The notes under the pieces were generated by a model. That model had not been told where the DNA came from. It did no database searches and was given only the letters and a program-made list of their open reading frames with translations. This document shows positions 47,401 to 57,984 of a DNA stretch of 64,000 bases, in pieces (position 1 is the first letter of the stretch; every line of letters begins with the position of its first letter). Source of the DNA: Bathymodiolus brooksi (taxonomy: Eukaryota > Mollusca > Bivalvia > Mytilida > Modiolidae); NCBI GenBank assembly GCA_963680875.1, contig OY804588.1:63254397-63318396 (forward strand). Reading direction: 5' to 3'. The translations under genes were made by a program, and so were the position numbers.

Positions 47401-49992
47401 GATCAACGGGTGATGATTGGAGAGTAACAGAAGTTTGACCAGCTGTGCTCTGCCAGCTGATCCACGGGTGATGAGTGGAGAGTAACAGAAGTGTGACCAG
47501 CTGTTCTCTGCCAGCTGACACACAGGTGTTGATTGGAGAGTAACTGAAGTGTGACCAGTGTGCTCTGCCAGCTGACACACGGGTGATGACTGTAGAGTAA
47601 CAGCAGTGTGACCAGCTGTGCTCTGCCAGCTGATCCACGGGTGATAACTGGAGAGTAACAGAAGTGTGACCAGCTATGCTCTGCCAGCTGATCCACGGGT
47701 GATGAGTGGAGAGTAACAGAAGTGTGACCAGCTGTACTCTACCAGCTGACACACGGGTGTTCAGTTGAGAGTAACCGAAGTATGACCGGTGTGCTCTGCC
47801 AGCTGACACACTGGTGATGACTGGAGAGTAACAGAAGTGTGACCAGCTGTGGTCTGCCAGCTGATCCACGGGTGATCAGTGAAGAGTAACAGAAATGTGA
47901 CCAGCTGTACTCTGCCAGCTGATCCACGGGTGATGAGTGGAGAGTAACAGAAGTGTGACCAGCTGTGCTCTGCCAGCTGATCCACGGGTGATGAGTGGAG
48001 TGTAACAGAAGTGTGACCAGCTGTGCTTTGCCAGCTGACCCACGGGTGATGAATGGAGAGTAACAGAAGTGTGACCAGCTGTTCTATGCCAGCTGACACA
48101 CGGGTGTTGAGTGGAGAGTAACTGAAGTGTGACCAGTGTGCTCTGCCAGCTGACACACGGGTGATGACTGTAGAGTTACAGCAGTGTGACCAGCTGTACT
48201 CTGCCAGCTGATCTACGAGTGATGAGTGGAGAGTAACAGAAGTGTGACCAGCTGTGCTCTGCCAGCTGATCCACGGGTGATGAGTGTAGAGTGACAGAAG
48301 TGTGACCATCTCTACTCTGCAAGCTGATCTACGGGTGATGAGTGTAGAGTAACAGAAGTGTGACCAGCTGTGCTTTGCCAGCCGATCCACGGGTGATGAT
48401 TGGAGAGTAACAGAAGTTTGACTAGCTGTACTCTGCCAGCTGATAAACGGGTGTTGAGTGGAGAGTAACAGAAGTGTGACCAGCTGTTCTCTGCCAGCTG
48501 ACACACGGGTGTTGATTGGAGAGTAACAGCAGTGTGACCAGCTGTGCTCTGCCAGCTGATCCACGGGTGATAACTGGAGAGTAACAGAAGTGTGACCAGC
48601 TGTGCTCTGCCAGCTGATCCACGGGTGATGAGCTTAGAGTAACAGAAGTGTGACCAGCTGTGCTTTGCCAGCCGATCCACGTGTGATGATTGGAGAGTAA
48701 CAGAAGTGTGACCAGCTCTACTCTGCCAGCTGATCCACGGGTGATGAGTGCAGAGTAACAGAAGTGTGACCAGCTGTTCTCTGCCAGCTGACCCACTGAT
48801 GATGAGTGGAGAGTAACAGAAATGTGAACAGTTGTTCTCTGCCAGCTGATCCACGGGTTATGAGTGGAGAGTAATCGAAGTGTGACCAGCTGTGCTCTGC
48901 CAGCTGATCCACGTGTGATGAGTGGAGAGTAACAGAAGTGTGACCAGCTGTGCTTTGCCAGCTGATCCACGGGTGATGACTTGAGAGTAACAGAAGTGTG
49001 ACCAGCTGCCAGCTGACACACGGGTGTTGAGTGGAGAGTACCCGAAATGTGACCAGTGTGCTCTGCCAGCTGACACACGGGTGATGACTGGAGAGTAACA
49101 GAAGTGTGACCAGCTGTACTCTGGCAGCTGACACACGGGTGTTGAGTTGAGAGTAACCGAAGTGTGACCAGTGTGTTCTGCCAGCTGACACACGGGTGAT
49201 GACTGGAGAGTAACAGAAGTATGACCAGCTGTCCTCTGCCAGCTGATCCACGGGTGATAAGTGAAGAGTAACAGAAGCGTGACCAGCTGTACTCTTCCAG
49301 CTGATCCACGGGTGATGAGTGGAGAGTAACAGAAGTGTGACCAGCTGTACTCTGCCAGCTGATCCACGGGTGATGTGTGGAGTGTAACAGAAGTGTGACC
49401 AGCTGTGCTTTGTCAGCTGATCCACGGGTGATGAATGGAGAGTAACAGAAGTGTGACCAGCTATTCTCTGCCAGCTGACATACGGGTGTTGAGTGGAGAG
49501 TAACTGAAGTGTGACCAGTGTGCTCTGCCAGCTAACAGACGGGTGATGACGGTAGAGTAACAGCAGTGTGACCAGCTGTGCTTTGCCAGCTGATCCACGG
49601 GTGATAAGTGGAGAGTAAAAGAAGTGTGACCAGCTGTACTCTGCCAGCTGATTCACTGGTGATGAGTGGAGAGTAACAGAAGTTTGACCAGCTGTGCTAT
49701 GTCAGCTGATCCACGGGTGCTGAGTGTAGAGTAACAGAAGTGTCACCAGCTGTGCTTTGCCAGCTCATCAACGGGTGATGATTGGAGAGTAACAGAAGTG
49801 TGACCAGCTGTACTCTGCCAGCTGATCCACGGGTGACGAGTGGAGAGTAACAGAAGTGTGACCAGCTGTGCTCTGCCAGCTGATCCACGGGTGATTAGTG
49901 GAGAGTAACCGAAGTGTGTCCAGAAGTACTCTGCCAGCTGATCCACGGGTTATGAGTGGAGAATAGCAGAAGTGTGACCAGCTGGGCTCTGC
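26444..49992. repeat. 23.5-kb minisatellite, 58-bp unit, about 400 copies
   Basis: Every unit carries GCCAGCTGAT.CACGGGTGAT, then GAGTGGAGAGTAACAGAAG, then TGTGACCAGCTGTGCTCT (58 bp), with 57-bp forms reading GACCAGTGTGCTCT. All units point the same way and no foreign insertion is visible. Variant sets (GATCCA/GACACA/GACCCA; GATGAG/GTTGAG/GACGAG; AACAGAAG/AACCGAAG) recur in blocks. Large internal duplications: offset 1,797 (34.6-35.2 vs 36.4-37.0 kb), 3,819 (29.3-29.7 vs 33.1-33.5 kb), 3,992 rising to 4,050 (38.7-41.9 vs 42.7-46.0 kb) and about 2,825-2,752 (44.3-46.6 vs 47.2-49.4 kb). 58 is not a multiple of three, so one minus-strand frame passes through three frames of the unit in turn. Since none has a stop, a 58-residue protein period appears. 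I regard these frames as by-products. Confidence 0.98.
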
Positions 49993-50104
49993 CTATTGCT
50001 TAATGAATTGAAATAAAATATTATTAAATTATCTAAAATGAAAAACCATATAAATTGAGATAATTCTTGTTCTATTTTATAGTCTAACATCGTGTTAATG
50101 TCTA

Positions 50105-50225
50105 AAAAATATGGGTTTGGTGCTTAACGACACTTTCAACGCTATTTCAGTTATTTAGTGGTGGTCTGTTTTATTGCTAAGGGGAACCGGAGCACCCAGT
50201 GAAAACCACCCACATGTCGCCAGTT
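50105..50225 (-). mobile_element. SINE tail fragment
   Basis: On the minus strand this reads GGTTTTCACTGGGTGCTCCG and then a tail TAAATAACTGAAATAGCG, TTGAAAGTGTCGTTAAGCAC, CAAACC. The tail matches those of the two SINEs that follow. This GAAAGTG.CGTTAA..ACCAAA tail is familiar from conserved-domain SINEs of bivalves and other molluscs. The tRNA head is missing. Confidence 0.55.
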
Positions 50226-50261
50226 ACTGACACCCTTCAATATTTAGGAGAAAATGAATGA

Positions 50262-50597
50262 TAAAGTTTTACGACAAATTAGTATTTTTCAGTTATTTCA
50301 TGGCGAGAACAAATACAAGTTCGGTGAGATGATGATGTCCACTTTGTACTAGACAAACACGATAAGTTGGATATTTATTGCGCAACAAACAACAGTTCGC
50401 GGGAAGACGTGTGGCTCTATTTGGATATATTATCCTGGTTCCGAGCCAACCAGTCTTTGCTTTTATTCCTTAGTACTGCGTGCTTAGCGGAGAAGCGACA
50501 AAATACAGATTTTATAGTTTTTGGTTTGACCCTACCGGCGTTTGAACCCACGATCTATCACACGCGCTAATCATTATACCAACAATGGTAGCTGAGA
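50262..50597 (-). mobile_element. tRNA-derived SINE, copy A (minus strand)
   Basis: Reading the minus strand from about 50597: a tRNA-like head with A box TGGTATAATGATTAGCGC and B box GGGTTCAAACGCC, then a body containing GCTAAGCACGCA, AGCAAAGACTGGTTGGCTCG and GAACTGTTGTTT, then the shared tail GAAATAACTGAAAAATACTA. The body aligns nearly end to end with copy B at 50946-51308 (perhaps 75% identity by eye). Transcribed by Pol III from the head and mobilised by a LINE, by analogy with other SINEs. No target duplication was found. Confidence 0.75.
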
Positions 50598-50798
50598 TCA
50601 TTTATATCGTGTGTGACGAATTCAAAGGCACAACAACAAAAAATAATTTATACTCCAAGTTGCAACAATTCATGTGATAGAAAAAAAAATGAATCAGTTA
50701 CTAGTGAAATAATAGAGCGGCCCACTAGAAATGTATCTTCTTTCCGTTTTTAAAGACCAGTCATTTTCTTATCAGGGGTATGTGACGGCTGGAATTGC

Positions 50799-50935
50799 CT
50801 GTCCGGATACATTATTTGTTCGTCTCTTATTGGACGCTTAGACATGTGTTTCAAAATATACTTACGGGTATCAAGGGAAAGGGATGTATTGCAGCATTAG
50901 TAATCGTTGTCCGGATACATTATTTGTTCGTCTGA
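50799..50935. repeat. 26-bp perfect direct repeat between the two SINEs
   Basis: TGTCCGGATACATTATTTGT plus six further bases occurs at about 50799-50824 and again at 50909-50934. The 84 bp between show no recognisable element. Confidence 0.7.
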
Positions 50936-50945
50936 CTAGGAACTA

Positions 50946-51308
50946 ACCGCATCGGTGGTGTAATGGTTAGCGTTGTCGCCTCGAGTATGGGAGATCGTGA
51001 GTTCGAGTCCCGATCAGATCAAACCAAGCACTATACAATTGGTATTTGTTGTTTCTCTTCTAAGCACGCATCATTAAAAAGAAAGAGCAAAGACTGGATG
51101 GCTAGGAATCAGGATAATGTGTCCGAGTGGAGCGACATGTCTATCCGCGGACTGTTGTTTCAGTGAGATAGCACTATAGAAATCCAACTCAGCGTGTTGG
51201 TCTAGAAAAATGTGGACCTCATCATCATCTCATTGAAAAGTAACTTGTTCTTGTCATGATATAACTGATAAAGTACTAAGTTGGCGCTAAGCAAAAAAAA
51301 TTCATTCA
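50946..51308 (+). mobile_element. tRNA-derived SINE, copy B, with target-site duplication
   Basis: Head with A box TGGTGTAATGGTTAGCG (50956) and B box GAGTTCGAGTCCC (50999-51011), body with TCTAAGCACGCA, AGCAAAGACTGGATGGCTAG and GACTGTTGTTTC, tail GATATAACTGATAAAGTACT and an A-rich end at 51292-51300. Flanks CTGACTAGGAACTA (50932-50945) and CTGACTAAGAACTA (51309-51322) form a 14-bp target duplication with one mismatch, which fixes both ends. It is inverted relative to copy A. Confidence 0.85.
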
Positions 51309-51322
51309 CTGACTAAGAACTA

Positions 51323-51545
51323 TTTACCTGACATGATTAGGGCAAACATCGGTGCCATCCTCAAGAGTAGAACACAAATTAAAATTACTCCTATATGCTG
51401 CTTATATAATCAAACGCCCATCCCTTTTATGCAATCAATAAACATTATAGGCTTCTAGCAAATTTAAATAAAACGATTTTTAAAATAGCCAATTATTAAA
51501 CCATATTTTAGTATTTATTAAATTAGTATTAGCTTTTAGTTAGTC
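51323..51545. other. Noncoding AT-rich spacer
   Basis: No gene recognised between the SINE and the integrase fragment. Confidence 0.5.
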
Positions 51546-51549
51546 AAAT

Positions 51550-52951
51550 ATATTACAAGAAACACATAATGCGCTACTTACCGGAAATCATATGGGAATA
51601 CACAGGATACTTGCGAAAACACGGCTTAGATATTTTTGCTCAACACTGAATTCCGATGTTATTAATTGGGTAAAATCATGTGAACCGTGCAGTCAAAGAG
51701 AAATACCACACACTCTAACAAAGGCAAAGTTAGTCCCAATGTCAGTCCCTACTGAATCCTTCCAATGTGTTAGTATTGACATTTTGGGACCATTCAAGCC
51801 ATCAAAAGCAACGGAAAACATCTATGTTCGTGTTTATTTGCTATATGACAAAATATGTTGAACTTGTACCACTGCAAAACATTCGTGCTACTACAATTGC
51901 TGACGCTTTGATAAACCATGTGATATGCCGACATGGAATTCCAAATGTTCTACATTCGGACAGAGGTACTTCTTATGTAGTAAATATAGTGCGAGAAACG
52001 TGCAAGTTATTGAACATCAAGAAAACTAAGAACAACAATTTTGCACCCGAGTGCAATGGTCAAAGTGAGACGATGATGTCTGCTATCTCGAATTCGCTAG
52101 CGAAAAGTATCGACGACGAGGCAAATTGGGATAGCTTTATTCGTTTTATCCAACTTGCGTATAACACCAGCCCATGTTTGGACAGTACAGACTATACTCC
52201 ATTCTTTCTTATTCATGGCCGTCGTCCGAGGTCCCTTCTAAATGTAAATATAGACAATTTTGACATTCCGATTACGTGTAGGGATTACGTAATTTCTTTG
52301 ATGGAAAATATAGAGAATGCACGAATTACCGCAGTAGAGACATTAAAATAAAGAAAACAACAGATGAAAAATAAAGCCGACAGATCAACGCATGAACCGA
52401 GCTTCACTGTTGGCGACATTGTATATGTCTACCGCCCTGTTGTCACTCCCGGTAGACAGAGAACATTTATTAGGCCTTGGCTTGGAACTTTCTATATAGC
52501 CCAGAAATTGTCCCCTCTCCACGTTAAAATTAGACGAAAGTCGGATGGGAAACTTATCAAAAACAGGGTTCATATACATAGGTTAAAGCATGGATTTGCA
52601 TGGGTTGACAAACCACAAGAAGATAACCCACCCATAGGTGTAGATGCTATATAGAACCTTGTGTTTTAGGGGATGATGAAATTCCCGTAAGTAATATTGA
52701 ATATGGGCAACATGGAAATGATCAGACTCAAAATGATGTACAATTAAACAATACTGACAATATTGTTAATAACAATGTTGAGGATGGAGTATTTGAGGTT
52801 GAAAAGATTTTAAGAAAAAAAAATATCAATGGCAAATGGTTGTACAGAGTTAAATGGCAAGATTTTGATGCAAAGCATAATTCCTTGGTACAGTTCTCTG
52901 ATTTAAATAAAAACAAAGTCAGGAATATGTCACTGATATGCATGATATAAT
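51550..52951 (+). pseudogene. Ty3/gypsy-type integrase with C-terminal chromodomain, broken
   Basis: In order: a zinc-binding H2C2 region (LLTGNHMGIHR ... CEPC, 51565-51690); an integrase core whose DDE residues are all present: Asp in SIDILGP (51778-51780), Asp in HSDRG (51959-51961) and Glu in NGQSE (52067-52069); an AYNTSPC...TPFFLIHGR.P segment; a GDIVYVYRP...RPWLGTFYI...HIHRLK beta-barrel region; then a chromodomain (VFEVEKILRKK.INGKWLYRVKWQDF) at 52777-52930. Breaks: a frame change near 51840, an in-frame TAA at 52349, another frame change near 52643. Reverse transcriptase, protease, gag and LTRs are not found, so this is the 3' coding end of an LTR element, which would paste cDNA into the genome if intact. 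In the chromodomain, the usual tryptophan late in the fold is replaced by leucine. Confidence 0.85.
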
Positions 52952-53205
52952 GTTTACAGATAGAAAGAGTCAAAAGAAATAGTTGTTGAATAATAGACAT
53001 CTTGACTATGCAACTTGTAATGGATATTTTATTAAGCCTATTTACATACCGAGAAATTATGTACATTTTTAAGCAAGTTTTTAGAATCAGAATGATTTTT
53101 GTTTTTTTTTATCTTCTGAATTATATATCAAGGACAAACATTCAAGTGGTGTGAAATTTAGTAATGGTGATTGCTACATAATTGGGTGTCATAAATAATA
53201 CCTTA

Positions 53206-54845
53206 ATTGCAAATTTTATCAGGTTAACTGCTAGTTTATTATCCCTAATAGACTTTGACAAGATGTTTGAAATTATTTGATATATATTATTAAAATGTGC
53301 AAATGTATGTTATGATATTTACTAATAGTATAAGAAGGAATCAATTTTGGTCATAAAACATTTAGAAGGTAAACTATGTAACTACAGCAAATTCAAAACA
53401 AACTTTGGACTTGAAAAATATTGATGTATATTGAATTCCTTTGAATAGAGGAGAAATCTTACTAGGTTTCGTATTTCATCACACAGATTATAAATTGAGA
53501 GGGGGCGATATCAGGGCGCTCTCCGACAAGAGAGACATTGCCTCCGTTGCACATCTGGTGAGATAGATGATGAGAAAAAATTTATAATATCATGTTCTAC
53601 ATGTTCCTGAAATAAGAACAAAAATATTCAGCAGGATCAATAATATCTCTCAAAACTTGCATGTCCTCAAATCCAGAACAGAAATTATATTGGCTTCTTA
53701 ATAATGAAAATGAGGAAATGTTAGCCAGTATTTGTAATTTGATAAAACAAAGCACAATATAATTAAATAATTGCTCTTTTACACTGTGCACGGGCTGGCA
53801 TGTTTAGAAAGGAGAAACATAATATAAATATGATAATATTTCTGAATAAATAGAATAAATTTAAAGAAAAACACATATTACTGGGTTTGATCTGAATTTC
53901 TTCTTATTTCAGTTTAACATGCCTTTGCACTGGAGTTTGGTGCACTCTGTAATTGAGCAATAACATGAAGAAATATTTCCTCCAACTAGTTTTCCTGCTC
54001 TAAACACGAGGTGACACATCCGAATGAATAATAATAATAATAATAATAGATATAATAATTAACTAATCTTTTAGTTATTTATATATAGTATATAATAAGT
54101 ATTTAATATTATATATAATTATTTACTATATAATTGTGAGAAAATGCAATTAATACACGGGGTGTGTCAGAAGCACCGTCCCTTGGTGTTTTTAGCAGGT
54201 TTACTGCTTGTTAGTGAATATGCAACATGTGTAAAGTTTCACACTGGATGTGAGATATAGGGGACAAACCAGAACATGATCCACTAAATAATAATAATTA
54301 TATTGATATTTTCAGAAATATAAAAATCCCAAACTATGTCCTTTTTCTTTTGTGTGTATGTCTCATTTATCATTCATGAATGTTTGTATTGTTAATGATG
54401 CCTCATGTGGGCCCTATGATTAGGCAATACAATGTATTCTATTCTATTCTATTATATATGACGTCATATATAGTAATAAGAGAAGATATATTTTATGAAA
54501 AATAGGAAAAGGAGAATTGCTGTTAAAGTGTTTATAATTTACAATGTACTGTTTGGTATTGCATGTAATGATCACATTAAAACTGAATTGTAATTCTTAG
54601 TTCTGAGTAAGAAATACATAAAAAAGTAGAGATATTGGACAGATGCACACGAGACAAAATAACATAAAGCACTAATATATTGGTTGTAATGACATTAAAT
54701 GTAATCAGTAATGTTATCGATTACATTACAAAGTAATTGTAATTTAATCGATTATATTTGAAAATTGATGTAATCGTAATGTAATGTAATCATGAAAATT
54801 GCAAAGTAATTGTAATGTAATCGATTACATTTGAAAGTAATTAGT
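53206..54845 (+). pseudogene. LINE C-terminal tail plus TAATCGATTACA module, copy 2 of 3
   Basis: Homologous to 19217-20786. The frame near 53465-53610 again gives the RFRISSHRL.IERGRY...LRC.SGEIDDEK.FIISC tail with stops and frameshifts. It is followed by (AAT)n, (ATTCT)n at 54435-54452, the TGACGTCA palindrome and, at 54690-54840, several TAATC/CGATTACA motifs. The whole module, coding tail to TAATC motifs, is collinear with the 19-kb copy. Confidence 0.75.
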
Positions 54846-55034
54846 TTAAACATATTTTATTAATTAAAAAATATAGTACAACATGATAAATTACAATATG
54901 ATACAATACAAATAATTAAAGGGATTCGAAAACAAGCTTAGAAAAACTTATATTAATTCGTTTCCCTGGTATATCTCTTTACAATAATCAAGCTGGTCAG
55001 TACAGACTATACTCCATTCTTTCTTATTCATGGC

Positions 55035-55766
55035 CGTCGTCCGAGGTCCCTTCTAAATGTAAATATAGACAATTTTGACATTCCGATTACGTGTAGGGAT
55101 TACGTAATTTCTTTGATGGAAAATATAGAGAATGCACGAATTACCGCAGTAGAGACATTAAAATAAAGAAAACAACAGATGAAAAATAAAGCCGACAGAT
55201 CAACGCATAAACCGAGCTTCACTGTTGGCGACATTGTATATGTCTACCGCCCTGTTGTCACTCCCGGTAGACAGAGAACATTTATTAGGCCTTGGCTTGG
55301 AACTTTCTATATAGCCCAGAAATTGTCCCCTCTCCACGTTAAAATTAGACGAAAGTCGGATGGGAAACTTATCAAAAACAGGGTTCATATACATAGGTTA
55401 AAGCATGGATTTGCATGGGTTGACAAACCACAAGAAGATAACCCACCCATAGGTGTAGATGCTATATAGAACCTTGTGTTTTAGGGGATGATGAAATTCC
55501 CGTAAGTAATATTGAATATGGGCAACATGGAAATGATCAGACTCAAAATGATGTACAATTAAACAATACTGACAATATTGTTAATAACAATGTTGAGGAT
55601 GGAGTATTTGAGGTTGAAAAGATTTTAAGAAAAAAAAATATCAATGGCAAATGGTTGTACAGAGTTAAATGGCAAGATTTTGATGCAAAGCATAATTCCT
55701 TGGTACAGTTCTCTGATTTAAATAAAAACAAAGTCAGGAATATGTCACTGATATGCATTATATAAT
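55035..55766 (+). pseudogene. Second copy of the integrase C-terminal part and chromodomain
   Basis: Duplicate of 52220-52951. It starts inside the integrase core after the DDE glutamate, so the zinc finger and all catalytic residues are absent. The in-frame TAA and the frame change before the chromodomain (55592-55745) are copied, showing that decay preceded duplication. Confidence 0.85.
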
Positions 55767-56020
55767 GTTTACAGATAGAAAGAGTCAAAAGAAATAGTTG
55801 TTGAATAATAGACATCTTGACTATGCAACTTGTAATGGATATTTTATTAAGCCTATTTACATACCGAGAAATTATGTACATTTTTAAGCAAGTTTTTAGA
55901 ATCAGAATGATTTTTGTTTTTTTTTATCTTCTGAATTATATATCAAGGACAAACATTCAAGTGGTGTGAAATTTAGTAATGGTGATTGCTACATAATTGG
56001 GTGTCATAAATAATACCTTA

Positions 56021-57660
56021 ATTGCAAATTTTATCAGGTTAACTGCTAGTTTATTATCCCTAATAGACTTTGACAAGATGTTTGAAATTATTTGATATAT
56101 ATTATTAAAATGTGCAAATGTATGTTATGATATTTACTAATAGTATAAGAAGGAATCAATTTTGGTCATAAAACATTTAGAAGGTAAACTATGTAACTAG
56201 AGCAAATTCAAAACAAACTTTGGACTTGAAAAATATTGGTGTATATTGAATTCCTTTGAATAGAGGAGAAATCTTACTAGGTTTCGTATTTCATCACACA
56301 GATTATAAATTGAGAGGGGGCGATATCAGGGCGCTCTCCGACAAGAGAGACATTGCCTCCGTTGCACATCTGGTGAGATAGATGATGAGAAAAAATTTAT
56401 AATATCATGTTCTACATGTTCCTGAAATAAGAACAAAAATATTCAGCAGGATCAATAATATCTCTCAAAACTTGCATGTCCTCAAATCCAGAACAGAAAT
56501 TATATTGGCTTCTTAATAATGAAAATGAGGAAATGTTAGCCAGTATTTGTAATTTGATAAAACAAAGCACAATATAATTAAATAATTGCTCTTTTACACT
56601 GTGCACGGGCTGGCATGTTTAGAAAGGAGAAACATAATATAAATATGATAATATTTCTGAATAAATAGAATAAATTTAAAGAAAAACACATATTACTGGG
56701 TTTGATCTGAATTTCTTCTTAATTCAGTTTAACATGCCTTTGCACTGGAGTTTGGTGCACTCTGTAATTGAGCAATAACATGAAGAAATATTTCCTCCAA
56801 CTAGTTTTCCTGCTCTAAACACGAGGTGACACATCCGAATGAATAATAATAATAATAATAATAGATATAATAATTAACTAATCTTTTAGTTATTTATATA
56901 TAGTATATAATAAGTATTTAATATTATATATAATTATTTACTATATAATTGTGAGAAAATGCAATTAATACACGGGGTGTGTCAGAAGCACCGTCCCTTG
57001 GTGTTTTTAGCAGGTTTACTGCTTGTTAGTGAATATGCAACATGTGTAAAGTTTCACACTGGATGTGAGATATAGGGGACAAACCAGAACATGATCCACT
57101 AAATAATAATAATTATATTGATATTTTCAGAAATATAAAAATCCCAAACTATGTCCTTTTTCTTTTGTGTGTATGTCTCATTTATCATTCATGAATGTTT
57201 GTATTGTTAGTGATGCCTCATGTGGGCCCTATGATTAGGCAATACAATGTATTCTATTCTATTCTATTATATATGACGTCATATATAGTAATAAGAGAAG
57301 ATATATTTTATGAAAAATAGGAAAAGGAGAATTGCTGTTAAAGTGTTTATAATTTACAATGTACTGTTTGGTATTGCATGTAATGATCACATTAAAACTG
57401 AATTGTAATTCTTAGTTCTGAGTAAGAAATACATAAAAAAGTAGAGATATTGGACAGATACACACGAGACAAAATAACATAAAACACTAATATATTGGTT
57501 GTAATGACATTAAATGTAATCAGTAATGTTATCGATTACATTACAAAGTAATTGTAATTTAATCGATTATATTTGAAAATTGATGTAATCGTAATGTAAT
57601 GTAATCATGAAAATTGCAAAGTAATTGTAATGTAATCGATTACATTTGAAAGTAATTAGT
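56021..57660 (+). pseudogene. LINE C-terminal tail plus TAATCGATTACA module, copy 3 of 3
   Basis: The tandem-duplicate copy of 53206-54845, with a handful of substitutions and the same stops. Confidence 0.8.
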
Positions 57661-57984
57661 TTAAACATATTTTATTAATTAAAAAATATAGTACAACATG
57701 ATAAATTACAATATGATACAATACAAATAATTAAAGGGATTCGAAAACAAGCTTAGAAAAACTTATATTAATTCGTTTCCCTGGTATATCTCTTTACAAT
57801 AATCAAGCTGGTCTCGAGGTTTATACAATATCAATTTTTGAATTATAAAAAAACAATGTTATTCTGAATATATATAAATGTGAAATTTTTCAAATAGATG
57901 GAAGAACTAAGTGGTGAAATAGAAGTGCACAAGAGAGAAAAAAAAAGAAACAATGAAAGAGAAAATAAAAGACAAAAAAAGACC

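Larger units (their letters stand above)
52183..57812 (+). repeat. 2,815-bp tandem duplication
   Basis: 52183-54997 is repeated at 54998-57812. The copy junction reads AGCTGGTC then AGTACAGACT. The same AGCTGGTC at 57806-57813 continues instead into TCGAGGTTTA, marking the unit's natural right neighbour. I counted about eight substitutions (for example at 55207, 55757, 56197, 56239, 57210, 57460), about 99.7% identity. The unit spans the integrase C-terminal half, the LINE tail/TAATC module and the last 150 bp of the minus-strand LINE. Microhomology at the breakpoint is one or two bases. Confidence 0.95.

Noticed and set aside
26367..49946. Dozens of minus-strand frames with W-S-H-F-C-Y-S-P-L-I-T-R repeats
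   Set aside because: They arise from frame rotation through a stop-free 58-bp unit. All three frames are equally open, and no ATG-led gene with non-repeat sequence is attached.
26444..49992. CRISPR array
   Set aside because: Units are contiguous with no unique spacers, and the context is eukaryotic transposon DNA.
50946..51020. Functional tRNA gene at the head of SINE copy B
   Set aside because: A and B boxes are present, but the acceptor ends do not pair properly. The sequence continues directly into a SINE body and tail bounded by a target duplication.
53597..53791. 64-codon minus-strand frame, duplicated at 56412
   Set aside because: It is the antisense shadow of the LINE-tail 3' region and exists twice only because of the tandem duplication.
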